Source of the DNA: Bombella saccharophila
GTDB taxonomy: Bacteria; Pseudomonadota; Alphaproteobacteria; Acetobacterales; Acetobacteraceae
DNA: 64,000 nucleotides
Assembly (NCBI RefSeq): GCF_026385475.1
Contig: NZ_JANIDW010000001.1
Span: 682,001-746,000 of the forward strand
Direction of reading: 5' to 3'
The notes under the pieces were generated by a model, which searched no databases, was not told the origin of the DNA, and saw nothing but the letters and a program-made list of their open reading frames with translations. The translations under genes were made by a program, and so were the position numbers. Below, in pieces: positions 27,880-37,146 of the stretch (position 1 is the first letter of the stretch; each line of letters begins with the position of its first letter).

Positions 27880-28571
27880 TCTCGCATCCAAAGAGGGTTA
27901 TCGACCGTCTCTAAAAACTGGGCATGACGGGCTAATGTAGCTTCATCTGGCGGGGCCATAGGGCGCGGGGTACGCCCTGTTACCGCCTTACGCTTTACCC
28001 GCCCCTCTGATGAAGTTCTTTGTGTTTGCTCATTACCCAGCCCCAAACCGCGTTGTCGTCCACCGATAAGCTCTACATACACATCGGCAAGCAAGCGGCA
28101 ATCAAGCAACGCATTATGCGTGCCACGCTCGGAGAGGTCGATATTAAAACGACGGCAGAGCGCATCCAAATTCGCAGGCATACCGGGGAACTTCTTCCGC
28201 GCCATAATGACTGTATCAACCGCGCGGCTTTCATAATCCAATGGTGGACGCCCGGCCCGTTTTAGCTCCGCATTGATGAATTTGAAGTCAAACGGTGCAT
28301 TATGGGCTATCATCTTCCCATCACCGATGAAGGCTAAAAACTCATCAGCAATATCAGCAAAAAGGGGTTTGCCCTCCAAATCGGCCAACGTAAAACCATG
28401 CACTTTTGTGGCCTCAGCCGGGATGTCTCGCTCTGGATTAATGAGGACGTGGAAGTAATTTTCCGTCCGCAAATCATTCACCAATTCCAAAGCAGCAATC
28501 TCAATGACCCTATCGCCAGTATCAGGGTCTAGCCCTGTGGTCTCTGTATCAAAGAGGATAGAACGCGTCAT
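27876..28571 (-). CDS. dnaQ: DNA polymerase III subunit epsilon
   Basis: The 3'-5' proofreading exonuclease of the replicative polymerase. All three exonuclease motifs are present: DTETTGLDPDTGD (Exo I), HNAPFDFKFIN (Exo II) and HNALLDCRLLADV (Exo III). The C-terminal tail after residue ~180 is basic and variable, and should bind the alpha subunit. Length 231. It overlaps coaE upstream by four bases; aroE-coaE-dnaQ is a standard alphaproteobacterial order. Confidence 0.95.
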   Translation of the reverse strand: MTRSILFDTETTGLDPDTGDRVIEIAALELVNDLRTENYFHVLINPERDIPAEATKVHGFTLADLEGKPLFADIADEFLAFIGDGKMIAHNAPFDFKFINAELKRAGRPPLDYESRAVDTVIMARKKFPGMPANLDALCRRFNIDLSERGTHNALLDCRLLADVYVELIGGRQRGLGLGNEQTQRTSSEGRVKRKAVTGRTPRPMAPPDEATLARHAQFLETVDNPLWMRE

Positions 28572-29203
28572 ATCTTCCCTTCCTGTGCAGAAGCCTCATC
28601 CCTCTCCTGCCGTAATTGCTGCAAAAAGCGATGAATCTGCCGCGCACTAAACGCACGAGACAGTCCCGTTTTTATCACGATATCGGCCCGCTGTCGTCTC
28701 TCTTGGTCTGTCATTTGGCGTGTTAGAAAGGCTTTGGCCTCCTCAACACTCATCTGCCCGCGATGTTGATGACGCTGCCGCAAACGCGCTATCCGCACAG
28801 CGAGCGGGGCCTCCACCACCATCACGGCTGTGCAATCACGCTCTGCTCCTGTTTCCCACAATAAAGGAATATCCAATACGCAAAACGGCACGCCCCGCGC
28901 CCGACACCGCGCCAAAAATGCGCGTCTTTCTTGCTTAACAAGGGGATGGATTATCTGCTCCAACCGGGGCAACACGGCTGCATCTTGCCCGATGAGCCGC
29001 CGCAGAGCCACACGGTCTAACTGCCCATTATGCACCACCGCAGGGAACGCCCGCTGCAAAGGCCCAATAGCCCGCCCATGAGGGGCTTGTAGGCGACGCA
29101 CGCAGGCATCAGCGTCAAAAACTGGGACCTTAGCACGGCGAAATAAAGCCGCGATCGTACTTTTCCCCGCTGCCATTCCCCCTGTAAGGCCCAGAACATA
29201 CAT
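28568..29203 (-). CDS. coaE: Dephospho-CoA kinase
   Basis: CoaE phosphorylates dephospho-CoA, the last step of coenzyme A synthesis. The P-loop GLTGGMAAGKSTIAALF is at residues 5-21, followed by FDADACVRRLQ with the conserved DAD, and DIPLLWETG in the lid region. Length 211 is normal. It starts two bases after aroE and overlaps dnaQ. Confidence 0.95.
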   Translation of the reverse strand: MYVLGLTGGMAAGKSTIAALFRRAKVPVFDADACVRRLQAPHGRAIGPLQRAFPAVVHNGQLDRVALRRLIGQDAAVLPRLEQIIHPLVKQERRAFLARCRARGVPFCVLDIPLLWETGAERDCTAVMVVEAPLAVRIARLRQRHQHRGQMSVEEAKAFLTRQMTDQERRQRADIVIKTGLSRAFSARQIHRFLQQLRQERDEASAQEGKI

Positions 29204-29205
29204 AA

Positions 29206-30039
29206 CTAAGTAAGGTCTGCCATCAAAAGGTCAAAGCTCTGCTTATCAACCTCTGGCCATAAACCAAACCACGCATGAAACCCAGCCCGCGCTTGGTACA
29301 GCAACATCCCTAAGCCCTCTACAGTGCGTAACCCACGCTGTTGAGCAGCGCGCAATAGAGGGGTTTGGAGGGAGGTATAAACAATATCAGCAACACTCAA
29401 CCCTAATTGAGCCTGTTGGAGGATGCTGGGCCAATCCGTCTCATCATAGCCACCCATACCAAGTGATGTCGCATTGATGAGTATCTGCATCTCCCCTAAA
29501 CGGGCAGGCCAATCCGCCCATGGCAACACAGCCCCTGCCCCAAGAGCCGAGACTAAGGCTTCAGCCCGTGCGGTCGTCCGATTAGTGATGAAAACATCGC
29601 ACCCGCAATCCTGCAAGGCTGCAGCAATCGCCCGTGCTGCCCCACCTGCACCAAGAATCAACACAGACCCGCTGGGAGATACGGCATGAGCCCGCAAATT
29701 ATCGCAAAAGCCCGTGCCATCCGTACAATCCCCAAGGATGCGCCCATCCTCAAAACGTAGCGTATTAGCCGCACCAGCCCGCTTTGCGGTCATTGTTAGC
29801 TCATCACATAAGCGAAAAGCCTCCTCCTTATGGGGGATTGTAACATTTACGCCGCGAAATCCCGCTGCTGCCAAGCCACGCAACGCGACCTCTAACTGCC
29901 CCGGCGCAACAGGCAGAGGGACATAAGCCCCATTGATCTGATGCACCTTACACCAATGATTATGCAACATAGGCGAGCGTGAATGGGCAACAGGCCACCC
30001 AATAACGCCCGCTAAAACCGTTTTACCATTAATCATCAT
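29206..30039 (-). CDS. aroE: Shikimate dehydrogenase (NADP+)
   Basis: AroE reduces 3-dehydroshikimate to shikimate. The shikimate site is seen in GWPVAHSRSPMLHN and VTIPHKEEA (catalytic Lys); the NADP site in VLILGAGGAARAIAAAL and NRTTARA. ATG 30039 overlaps the upstream stop (ATGA), giving 277 residues; an upstream ATG-like frame to 30099 would run through the neighbouring gene and is rejected. With aroC at 7001, two shikimate-pathway genes are in the window. Confidence 0.95.
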   Translation of the reverse strand: MMINGKTVLAGVIGWPVAHSRSPMLHNHWCKVHQINGAYVPLPVAPGQLEVALRGLAAAGFRGVNVTIPHKEEAFRLCDELTMTAKRAGAANTLRFEDGRILGDCTDGTGFCDNLRAHAVSPSGSVLILGAGGAARAIAAALQDCGCDVFITNRTTARAEALVSALGAGAVLPWADWPARLGEMQILINATSLGMGGYDETDWPSILQQAQLGLSVADIVYTSLQTPLLRAAQQRGLRTVEGLGMLLYQARAGFHAWFGLWPEVDKQSFDLLMADLT

Positions 30040-30821
30040 GCTCTCTCTTTGCGTTGCGCCCATAAAAGCGGCAAGAGACGTGCCAAACGCTCCGCCCATG
30101 CGCGTTGCCCAGCGTCATCGGAGATTAAATCTTGCCTAATTTCAATCTCCAAAGCAGGGAGCTGACGCCGCCCTGCATGATAAGGCACGCTATATTCATT
30201 ATGGCTATTTAACACATAAGGCTGATTATCCCCCACACATAACCCGCCTTCTGCCTCCAAAAGAGTACGCATAAGGCGCGCTGAATGTGGGTCATGATCA
30301 TGCAAAAGGCCAATCTCCCACGGGCGCGGCTCTCCACCCTCCATAGCGGGGGTAAAGCTATGGAGAGAGACAAACAAAAACTCCCCTTTATCCCGCTGAG
30401 CAAGATGACGCTCTATCTCATCATGATAAGTATGGAGTATCTCCTCCTCTCGCGCATACCGCTCTTGCTGGGAAAGATTCTGATTCCCCGCAATCGCCGT
30501 GCCATCACTCACCGGCGGGATAGACGTTGGATGCCCTGCGGCCCGGTTACAATCAATCACCAGGCGAGAATAGACCTGCTCAATCAACAAACATCCCAAG
30601 GCGTTTTGCAGATGCCGCCCAACCTCCTTAATGCCAATATCATAAGCGATATGCCGCTCCCACGCCTGAGGGGGCACCCCCATATCCCCCAGAGATGAAG
30701 GCACAGCCTGCCCGGCATGGTCGCTAATCATCACAAAGGGACTTTCCTCCCTTGGAGGGAGAATATGATAAGGCAAAGGGTCTGCCGCACTTAATAACGG
30801 CATGGTTGGCGCACGCGTCAT
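30036..30821 (-). CDS. N-formylglutamate amidohydrolase family protein
   Basis: The family hydrolyses N-formylglutamate at the end of one histidine-degradation route. Signatures are FVMISDHAGQAVP, the His/Arg-rich YSRLVIDCNRAAG and FVSLHSFTPAMEG, probably with metal-binding His residues. ATG 30821 overlaps the stop of the thioredoxin gene and has CAGGAAAC upstream, giving 261 residues. No other hut gene is nearby, so a broader amidohydrolase role is possible. It sits in the tlpA-to-GT9 chain. Confidence 0.85.
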   Translation of the reverse strand: MTRAPTMPLLSAADPLPYHILPPREESPFVMISDHAGQAVPSSLGDMGVPPQAWERHIAYDIGIKEVGRHLQNALGCLLIEQVYSRLVIDCNRAAGHPTSIPPVSDGTAIAGNQNLSQQERYAREEEILHTYHDEIERHLAQRDKGEFLFVSLHSFTPAMEGGEPRPWEIGLLHDHDPHSARLMRTLLEAEGGLCVGDNQPYVLNSHNEYSVPYHAGRRQLPALEIEIRQDLISDDAGQRAWAERLARLLPLLWAQRKERA

Positions 30822-31390
30822 TCTGTTTCCTGCAATAAAGTGTGGATTATAGATACAGCCTGCGACTCCCCCCAATCCACCCCGCCATCGGAAATCGCTC
30901 GCACTTGCCCGCTTGCGTCAATCAGCAGCGTCATCGGCAAGCCCGGATCTTTCACCGTTTTGATGAAAGGTTGCACGTGCTCACGCTCTGCGACCCATAC
31001 GGGTAAACCCACAGCATGCAGGCGGGGCAAAGCAGCAGCTACTTGCTCTGCTGCCCCACTATCTAACGCTACAGGCACAATGGGAAGATCGGGATGTGCC
31101 TTTAACAAAGCTGCAAGCTTAGGCAATTCCTCCCGGCAAGGCAGGCACCATGTCGCCCATAAATGCAGCATATAAGGCTTATTTTCATGCAATGGGAGGG
31201 TCGCCTTCTGCCCTGCTAAGCCAGTGACGGGAAGCATCACCGGGGCAGAGAGAGCGGGCTCTGGCTCCAATTCTTGCAGATTCTGCAATCCATCAGCCTG
31301 CGCGTAATTGTGCCTTACCCCCACAGCCGCTACAGTAAGGAGAGCCAAACAAACGGCACCTACGCGAATCTTCTTTAAGTATCTCATCAT
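30818..31390 (-). CDS. TlpA-like thiol-disulfide oxidoreductase
   Basis: A periplasmic thioredoxin-fold protein tethered by an N-terminal membrane helix ([15 protein letters not shown]). The active site is [13 protein letters not shown], and the cis-proline is in [14 protein letters not shown] 31390 has GAGGA five bases upstream; longer frames reach back into the argH gene and are rejected. Length is 190. Family members reduce apocytochrome or other periplasmic disulfides; the partner here is not known. It heads a chain of six overlapping or adjacent genes. tlpA beside argH is a common alphaproteobacterial order. Confidence 0.9.
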   Translation of the reverse strand: MMRYLKKIRVGAVCLALLTVAAVGVRHNYAQADGLQNLQELEPEPALSAPVMLPVTGLAGQKATLPLHENKPYMLHLWATWCLPCREELPKLAALLKAHPDLPIVPVALDSGAAEQVAAALPRLHAVGLPVWVAEREHVQPFIKTVKDPGLPMTLLIDASGQVRAISDGGVDWGESQAVSIIHTLLQETE

Positions 31391-31400
31391 ATCGGTCCTC

Positions 31401-32855
31401 ATGACGCACCCTAATACCAGCAACGCCTCCCCTGCAAATAAACCAGCCGCTCCCGAAGCTGCCAACCCCCAATGGGGTGGACGTTTTGCCAGTGGCCCCG
31501 CCGCGATTATGGAGGAAATCAACGCCTCTATTGGGTTTGATAAAACCCTCTGGCGACAAGATATTCGCGGCTCGCTCGCTCATGCAGCTATGCTGCGCAA
31601 GGTTGGCCTACTTACAGCCCAAGAAGAAGCCGAGATTCAGAGCGGCTTAGCAGCCATTGGTAAGGAGATTGAGGAAGGGACATTCCCCTTCTCCCCCGCT
31701 TTGGAAGATATTCATATGAATATCGAATCCCGCCTCTCTGAGCGCATTGGTGAGGCTGGTAAACGTCTGCACACCGCCCGCTCTCGCAATGACCAAATCG
31801 CAACGGATTTCCGCCTTTGGGTGCGGGATTCCATTGATGGCATCATAGAGCAAACCGAAGCCCTCATGCGGACCCTCGCCCGCCGCGCTTTGGAGTATCA
31901 CGATACCCCCATGCCGGGCTTTACGCATCTTCAAGTTGCTCAGCCTGTGACCTTTGGGCATCATTTACTCGCCTATGTGGAGATGCTCTCCCGCGATGCC
32001 TCTCGCCTGCGTGATGCGCGCCGCCGGATGAATGAGTGCCCCCTTGGCTCTGCCGCGCTTGCGGGGACCTCTTTCCCCATCGACCGCGAGATGACGGCCC
32101 AATCCCTAGGGTTTGACCGCCCTACAGCTAACTCTCTTGATGCTGTATCTGACCGTGATTTCGCGTTGGAATATCTCTCCGCCCTCTCCCTAGAGGCGAT
32201 GCATCTCTCTCGTCTCTCTGAAGAGATTGTACAATGGGCGTCTGCCGCATTTAATTTTGTGCATCTCTCAGATGCCTTCACAACGGGCTCTTCCATCATG
32301 CCGCAAAAGCGTAATCCTGATGCGGCGGAGCTTGTCCGCGCCAAAGTCGGCCGCATTACGGGAGACCTCATCGGCTTACTAACCGTCATGAAGGGCCTGC
32401 CCCTCGCTTATGCGAAAGATACGCAAGAGGATAAAGAGCCTGTTTTTGACGCAACAACGGCCATCACCCTCTCCCTCGCTGCAATGGAGGGTATGATTCG
32501 GGACCTCAAAGCCAATAAGGCACGCATGAGAGAGCTAGCGGGAGCAGGTTTCTCCACCGCGACAGACCTTGCCGATTGGCTTGTACGCGCACTGCGCCTC
32601 CCCTTCCGCACGGCGCATCATGTTACAGGGCGACTTGTGAGTTTGGCCGAGCAAAAAGGCTGTGACCTTGCCGACCTCTCCTTAGAGGAGATGCAGGCTG
32701 TAGAGCCCGGTATTAATGCCTCTCTCTATGAGGTTTTGACTGTTGAATCCTCCCTCGCGTCACGCACGAGCAAGGGCGGGACCGCACCGCAGAATGTACA
32801 TGCTCAAGCCACTGCGTGGCTAGAACGCCTTAATCATCATAAAGAAAGTAAATAA
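31401..32855 (+). CDS. argH: Argininosuccinate lyase
   Basis: ArgH splits argininosuccinate into arginine and fumarate. It has the superfamily signature [12 protein letters not shown] and the substrate motifs [13 protein letters not shown] and [13 protein letters not shown] place the start at ATG 31401, the last start codon before the conserved WGGRF; the frame upstream runs through the divergent tlpA gene. No Shine-Dalgarno sequence is visible. Only ten bases separate this ATG from the tlpA ATG. Length is 484. Confidence 0.95.
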   Translation: MTHPNTSNASPANKPAAPEAANPQWGGRFASGPAAIMEEINASIGFDKTLWRQDIRGSLAHAAMLRKVGLLTAQEEAEIQSGLAAIGKEIEEGTFPFSPALEDIHMNIESRLSERIGEAGKRLHTARSRNDQIATDFRLWVRDSIDGIIEQTEALMRTLARRALEYHDTPMPGFTHLQVAQPVTFGHHLLAYVEMLSRDASRLRDARRRMNECPLGSAALAGTSFPIDREMTAQSLGFDRPTANSLDAVSDRDFALEYLSALSLEAMHLSRLSEEIVQWASAAFNFVHLSDAFTTGSSIMPQKRNPDAAELVRAKVGRITGDLIGLLTVMKGLPLAYAKDTQEDKEPVFDATTAITLSLAAMEGMIRDLKANKARMRELAGAGFSTATDLADWLVRALRLPFRTAHHVTGRLVSLAEQKGCDLADLSLEEMQAVEPGINASLYEVLTVESSLASRTSKGGTAPQNVHAQATAWLERLNHHKESK

Positions 32856-32856
32856 G

Positions 32857-33015
32857 ATGCGCTCCATCCGCACGACACTCATTAAGTTAAGCGTCCTTAC
32901 CTTTGTGGGGGGAAGTTTACTCTTAGGGCTAAATGCATGTGGCAAACGTGGCCGTCCTCAGCCGCCCGGCCCCGCTAACAAAGTAACGTACCCGCAGCCT
33001 TATCCGCCAGAATAA
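32857..33015 (+). CDS. lptM: LptM-like small lipoprotein (52 aa)
   Basis: A 52-codon gene starting one base after the argH stop. It has a basic n-region (MRSIRTTLIK), a hydrophobic core and a lipobox LNAC, giving Cys28 as the lipidated residue followed by GKRGRPQPPG and a proline-rich tail. This matches the LptM (YifL) type of outer-membrane lipoprotein, which helps LptD fold. The slot after argH is the usual alphaproteobacterial one, where lysA normally follows; lysA is absent here. AAGAAAG lies about ten bases upstream of the ATG. Confidence 0.8.
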   Translation: MRSIRTTLIKLSVLTFVGGSLLLGLNACGKRGRPQPPGPANKVTYPQPYPPE

Positions 33016-33043
33016 CACTGGGACAATAAACATCATCTAACCC

Positions 33044-33078
33044 CATGGTGCTGAAACATTTAAGGAGACAGCACCATG
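33044..33078. repeat. Inverted repeat at convergent gene ends
   Basis: CATGGTGCTG and CAGCACCATG form a perfect ten-base stem with a 15-base loop. It covers the stop codon of the MBL gene and lies 28 bases after the lptM stop. There is no T run on either side, so it is not a classic terminator, but its place between convergent genes suggests a 3'-end hairpin. Confidence 0.6.
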
Positions 33079-33848
33079 CCATCCCATGCTGGCCTTACAT
33101 CCTCTGGCAATAAACGGCAAAGGGACTCATAATCCATATCCGGCCCCATATGGGTCAAGACTGTATGACGAGGGCGGAGTTGTTCACGCCACTCCAACAC
33201 GCGCCCTACCCACCCATGAGAGGGATGAGCCTTCCGTTGAAAGCACCCTACCACCCACATGGATAGATTCTGCAAAACCGTAAGGGATTCAGGGGGAAAG
33301 CTCTCGACATCAGTGCAATAAGCAAAATCCCCTACCCTAAGGCCGAGGCTCCTCGTCCAACCATGCTTCTGCGGGAAGATATGGCCTGTTAAAGGGCCAA
33401 GACTAACGGGGCCATAATCTGGGACCTCTCGTACGTCAAAAGCCGGGCAATAGAAATTACCGCCCTCCCACGGGCGAAAAGCGTAAGAGAAACGCTGCCG
33501 CAATTCACTCAATACCGCCTGGCTCGCTAACAGTTGGATGGGACGGCCAATCACGCGATTCACCGCCCGTAATTCATCTAACCCTGCGATATGATCACTA
33601 TGTGCATGGGTGTAAAAGACTGCATCAATATGTGTCAGCCCATTATGAAGCATCTGCTGGCGGAGGTCTGGCCCGCTATCGACTAACAGACGAAACCCCT
33701 CATGCTCTATCACAATAGAAGAGCGCAACCGATAATTCCGCTGATTAGCAGGGTCACACACGCCCCATATCCCCGTAGCAGCTCCTTCAGCACCCCCAAT
33801 CATCGGGACACCGGCCGAGCCACCACAACCGAGGATTGTCACCTTCAT
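33060..33848 (-). CDS. MBL-fold metallohydrolase (PhnP-like)
   Basis: A metallo-beta-lactamase-fold phosphodiesterase of 262 residues. The metal motif YTHAHSDHIAGLDEL is intact, and CGGSAGVPMIGG at the N-terminus and FLVDSGPDLR fit the PhnP/RNase Z-like branch. PhnP hydrolyses cyclic phosphate sugars in phosphonate breakdown, but this branch also follows tatD in many alphaproteobacteria without phosphonate genes, and its substrate there is unknown. It overlaps tatD by four bases. Confidence 0.88.
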   Translation of the reverse strand: MKVTILGCGGSAGVPMIGGAEGAATGIWGVCDPANQRNYRLRSSIVIEHEGFRLLVDSGPDLRQQMLHNGLTHIDAVFYTHAHSDHIAGLDELRAVNRVIGRPIQLLASQAVLSELRQRFSYAFRPWEGGNFYCPAFDVREVPDYGPVSLGPLTGHIFPQKHGWTRSLGLRVGDFAYCTDVESFPPESLTVLQNLSMWVVGCFQRKAHPSHGWVGRVLEWREQLRPRHTVLTHMGPDMDYESLCRLLPEDVRPAWDGMVLSP

Positions 33849-34630
33849 GCAGCACTCTTTGTAAAAAGACGCTGCGTATTAGCCCGCGTCACTGCCGCAA
33901 GCTGCTCCATCGTCATCCCACGCTCCTCAGCCAAACGCTGCGCCGTATGCACAACATAACCCGGCGTATTGGGCTTGCCACGCTTAGGCACAGGGGCCAA
34001 GAAGGGGCTATCAGTCTCCACCAAAAGCCGATCTTCAGGGGCATGACGCGCGACCTCGCGGATTTCCTCGCATTTTTTAAAGGTCAAAAGACCAGAGAAG
34101 CTAAGATACCCCCCCAACGCCAAAGCCGCCTCAGCAAGCTTCGCCCCAGAGGCAAAACAATGAATTAAGAAAGGGAACGCCCCTTTCTCATGCTCATCCT
34201 GCAAGATAGCAATCGTATCATCATCAGCTTGGCGCGTATGAATCACCAACGGCAAACCCGTTACCCGCGCGGCCTCGATATGACGGCGAAAAGAGGCTTG
34301 TTGCGCAGGCTTCACCGCCTCTGTCCCGTGGAAATAATCCAACCCAGATTCCCCAATCGCCACAACTTGCGGGGCCTCAAGGGCTGTGAGCATCTCATCA
34401 AGACTAGGGAGGGCCTCCTCATGGGCATGGTCGGGATGTGTCCCCAACGCACACCACACACGCAGCTCCGGGCTATCATGCGCGGTTAAAGCCAGTTGGC
34501 GCGCCCGCTCTGACCAGCGCGTGCCAATCGTAATCATCCCCGCTAACCCATGATGCCGCGCAAACTCCAAAGCGGCTGGCACGTCCTCTAGCCGGTCCAA
34601 ATGGCAATGGGTATCAATCAGCCCCTTCAT
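33845..34630 (-). CDS. tatD: TatD family deoxyribonuclease
   Basis: A metal-dependent hydrolase of the TatD family, with DNase activity shown for E. coli TatD/YcfH. Metal residues are in LIDTHCHLDRL, GESGLDYF, LVIHTRQADDD and ETDSPFLAP. Length 261 is normal. The order metG-tatD-MBL with four-base overlaps is conserved in alphaproteobacteria. YcfH (also next to tmk-holB in E. coli) is the closer functional match than TatD itself. Confidence 0.92.
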   Translation of the reverse strand: MKGLIDTHCHLDRLEDVPAALEFARHHGLAGMITIGTRWSERARQLALTAHDSPELRVWCALGTHPDHAHEEALPSLDEMLTALEAPQVVAIGESGLDYFHGTEAVKPAQQASFRRHIEAARVTGLPLVIHTRQADDDTIAILQDEHEKGAFPFLIHCFASGAKLAEAALALGGYLSFSGLLTFKKCEEIREVARHAPEDRLLVETDSPFLAPVPKRGKPNTPGYVVHTAQRLAEERGMTMEQLAAVTRANTQRLFTKSAA

Positions 34631-36168
34631 GCGCCTTTTTCATCCTCCACAAAGCGCGGGAATAGCCCTTGCGGTTTTGGCAACACCCGCCCGCCGGGGA
34701 GGGGTGTTTCCAACGCTTTAAAACAACGCTCAGCCTCCTCAACCCCTAGCTGGTCGAGCATCTTCGCCATCGTATCAGGCATATAAGGTTGGAGCAAAGT
34801 CGCCACTGTGCGGATAACATCGACCAACACGCGCAATACATCAGCCATGCGGGCGGGATTTTCCTTCTTCAACACCCAAGGGGCTTGCCTATCAATATAC
34901 GCATTCGCCTCACGGATGAGTTTCCAAATCTCCTCCAACGCATCACTAATGGCCAAACGCCCGATATAATCACGCGTCATAGAGGGCAGAAGGCTGGCTT
35001 GTGCTAAAATATGCTCATCATCTTCCTGCAATGCGCCACGCTCTGGCAACACACCATCAAGATTACGCGCAATCTGGCTGAGTGTTCTTTGAGCAAGATT
35101 GCCGAGGTCATTGGCTAATTCGACATTCATCCGCGTAATGAGCGACCGGCGGCTAAAGTTAGAATCCCCTCCAAAGGGGACTTCCCGCATTAAAAAGAAG
35201 CGCAGCTGGTCTAGCCCGAACTCATCAGCAAGGGCTTTGGGGTCCAACACATTACCAAGCGATTTGCTCATTTTCTCGCCTTCAACGGTCCACCATCCAT
35301 GGGCAAAGACACGCTTAGGCAAGGGCAAACCTGCGGCCATGAGGAAGGCAGGCCAATAAATGCAATGGAAGCGGATAATCTCCTTACCCACCACATGCAC
35401 ATCCGCTGGCCAATGCACATGCCGCGGGTCCTTCATATCAGGATAGCCCACGGCGGTGAGGTAATTCGCCAAAGCATCGAACCACACATACATGACATGG
35501 TCCGCATCGCCGGGTACCTCAATGCCCCATTTAAAGCTCGTCCGGCTGATGGAGAGGTCCCGCAGACCCTGCTTTACAAAGCTAATCACTTCTCGCTTTG
35601 GCCCATGAGGGCCGATAAAGTCGGGATTCTCCTCATATAACGCCAATAATTTGTCTTGGAAGTCAGACAGGCGGAAGAAGTAAGAAGGCTCCCGCACCCA
35701 TTCTAGCGGAGCCCCAGAGGGAGCTGTCCGGCTGCCATCGGGATGTTTGGTAATCTCATCCTCGCCCACGAACATCTCATCGCGTGTGGAGTACCACCCC
35801 TCATAAGCATCCAAATAGATATGGCCATTTTCCGCCACTTTTTCCCATAATGCTTGGGCGGCCTTTTTATGGCGCGGCTCTGTCGTGCGGATGAACTCAT
35901 CAGTCTGCACCGCCATATCACGCTGCATCTGACGGAAGCTTTGGGAGATACGATCAGCAAACTCTTGCGGCGGAACAGACTGCGCTTTTGCGCTTTGCTC
36001 CACCTTTTGACCATGCTCATCCGTCCCGCTGACAAACAACACCTCTTGGCCATCTAACCGATGGAAACGTGCAATGACATCACACGCAATAGAGGTATAG
36101 GCATGGCCAATATGTGGCGCGCCATTCACATAAAAAATGGGGGTCGTGATGGTAAAACGCCGCGTCAT
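34627..36168 (-). CDS. metG: Methionyl-tRNA synthetase
   Basis: A class I aminoacyl-tRNA synthetase that charges tRNA-Met. The HIGH motif is PHIGHAYTS near the N-terminus and the KMSKS motif is GEKMSKSLGN. Length 513 and no visible four-Cys zinc knuckle place it in the shorter form typical of alphaproteobacteria; there is no C-terminal tRNA-binding extension. It overlaps tatD by 4 bases. tRNA-Met is at 47995. Confidence 0.96.
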   Translation of the reverse strand: MTRRFTITTPIFYVNGAPHIGHAYTSIACDVIARFHRLDGQEVLFVSGTDEHGQKVEQSAKAQSVPPQEFADRISQSFRQMQRDMAVQTDEFIRTTEPRHKKAAQALWEKVAENGHIYLDAYEGWYSTRDEMFVGEDEITKHPDGSRTAPSGAPLEWVREPSYFFRLSDFQDKLLALYEENPDFIGPHGPKREVISFVKQGLRDLSISRTSFKWGIEVPGDADHVMYVWFDALANYLTAVGYPDMKDPRHVHWPADVHVVGKEIIRFHCIYWPAFLMAAGLPLPKRVFAHGWWTVEGEKMSKSLGNVLDPKALADEFGLDQLRFFLMREVPFGGDSNFSRRSLITRMNVELANDLGNLAQRTLSQIARNLDGVLPERGALQEDDEHILAQASLLPSMTRDYIGRLAISDALEEIWKLIREANAYIDRQAPWVLKKENPARMADVLRVLVDVIRTVATLLQPYMPDTMAKMLDQLGVEEAERCFKALETPLPGGRVLPKPQGLFPRFVEDEKGA

Positions 36169-36222
36169 AAGCCGTCCTATCTCGCTTCAAGTCTTTATAC
36201 TGCCACCTGTTATTGCCAGCCT

Positions 36223-37146
36223 TTAGGGGGCTAGAGCAAGGGCTTCTCGGAGTGCTTCTGCTTTATCAAGGTTAAAGCGTTCTGTCTGCTGGCGCAGTTG
36301 CGCTAGCTGACGAACACGCTCCGCCCACTCTGCGGCTTGTAGGCTGTTGCCTTCCATCGCCGCATCCCGCGCTTGCGTGGCTAAAGCCTCACTAAACAAA
36401 TCACAAAAAAGAGCAAAGCCCTCCCCTTCGCGCGCAATCTGCTTAACACGCTCCCACATCTCGGAATCCATAGCCGTGCCTGCCATCACTTGCTCAACCA
36501 AGCCCGCGCATAAGCCATCACGATCTTGCGCCAAAAAGAGCGCACGCCCCGGGGAGCCATGAGCGCGGCGTAACAAATCGGCAGATATATCGGGAATCAA
36601 GGCTCGCATGGCCTGCTCATCCAAGCCAGAAAGCATTAAAGGCCGACAACGGCTCCGCAGCGTAGGCAATAACGCGCCGGGAGCTGATGTTGTCAAAAAT
36701 AACACAGCCTTAGGGGGAGGTTCTTCTAGAATCTTTAACAGCGCATTCGCCGCAAAGCGATTTAAGCTCTCCACCCCATCTACAATCACAACGCGCCACC
36801 CGCCCTCTGTAGCGGTATGATGAAGAAACGTCTGTACCGGCTGGACCTCTGCAACCGTAATCTCACCCTTCAACCGCCCTTTGCGCGGGTCAATCTTACG
36901 AGCAATCTCCAACAAATCCCCATGTGTACCAGCGGAGATGCGCCGCCCGGCAGGGCTATTTAGGTCACTCCCCCCCAATAATTTACGCGCAAGATGAAAG
37001 GCCAAAGTCGCCTTCCCCACCCCTGCTGGGCCAGAAATCAACCACGCATGATGCAAACGCCCAGACTGCCACGACTCCTCAAACCGTTGTACAGCCGCTT
37101 CATGCCCCCATAAACGCGCGGCCTGTCGCGGTTCTGGCAGGCTCAC
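36223..37146 (-). CDS. holB: DNA polymerase III subunit delta'
   Basis: A clamp-loader subunit. The AAA+ N-terminal half has GPAGVGKATLAFHLA in place of a Walker A, and the sensor region reads ANALLKILEEPPPKAVLFLTTS. Length is 307. The usual Cys4 zinc module is not obvious between Walker A and B, as in other alphaproteobacterial HolB. It overlaps tmk by four bases, forming the tmk-holB-metG-tatD run. Confidence 0.92.
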   Translation of the reverse strand: MSLPEPRQAARLWGHEAAVQRFEESWQSGRLHHAWLISGPAGVGKATLAFHLARKLLGGSDLNSPAGRRISAGTHGDLLEIARKIDPRKGRLKGEITVAEVQPVQTFLHHTATEGGWRVVIVDGVESLNRFAANALLKILEEPPPKAVLFLTTSAPGALLPTLRSRCRPLMLSGLDEQAMRALIPDISADLLRRAHGSPGRALFLAQDRDGLCAGLVEQVMAGTAMDSEMWERVKQIAREGEGFALFCDLFSEALATQARDAAMEGNSLQAAEWAERVRQLAQLRQQTERFNLDKAEALREALALAP

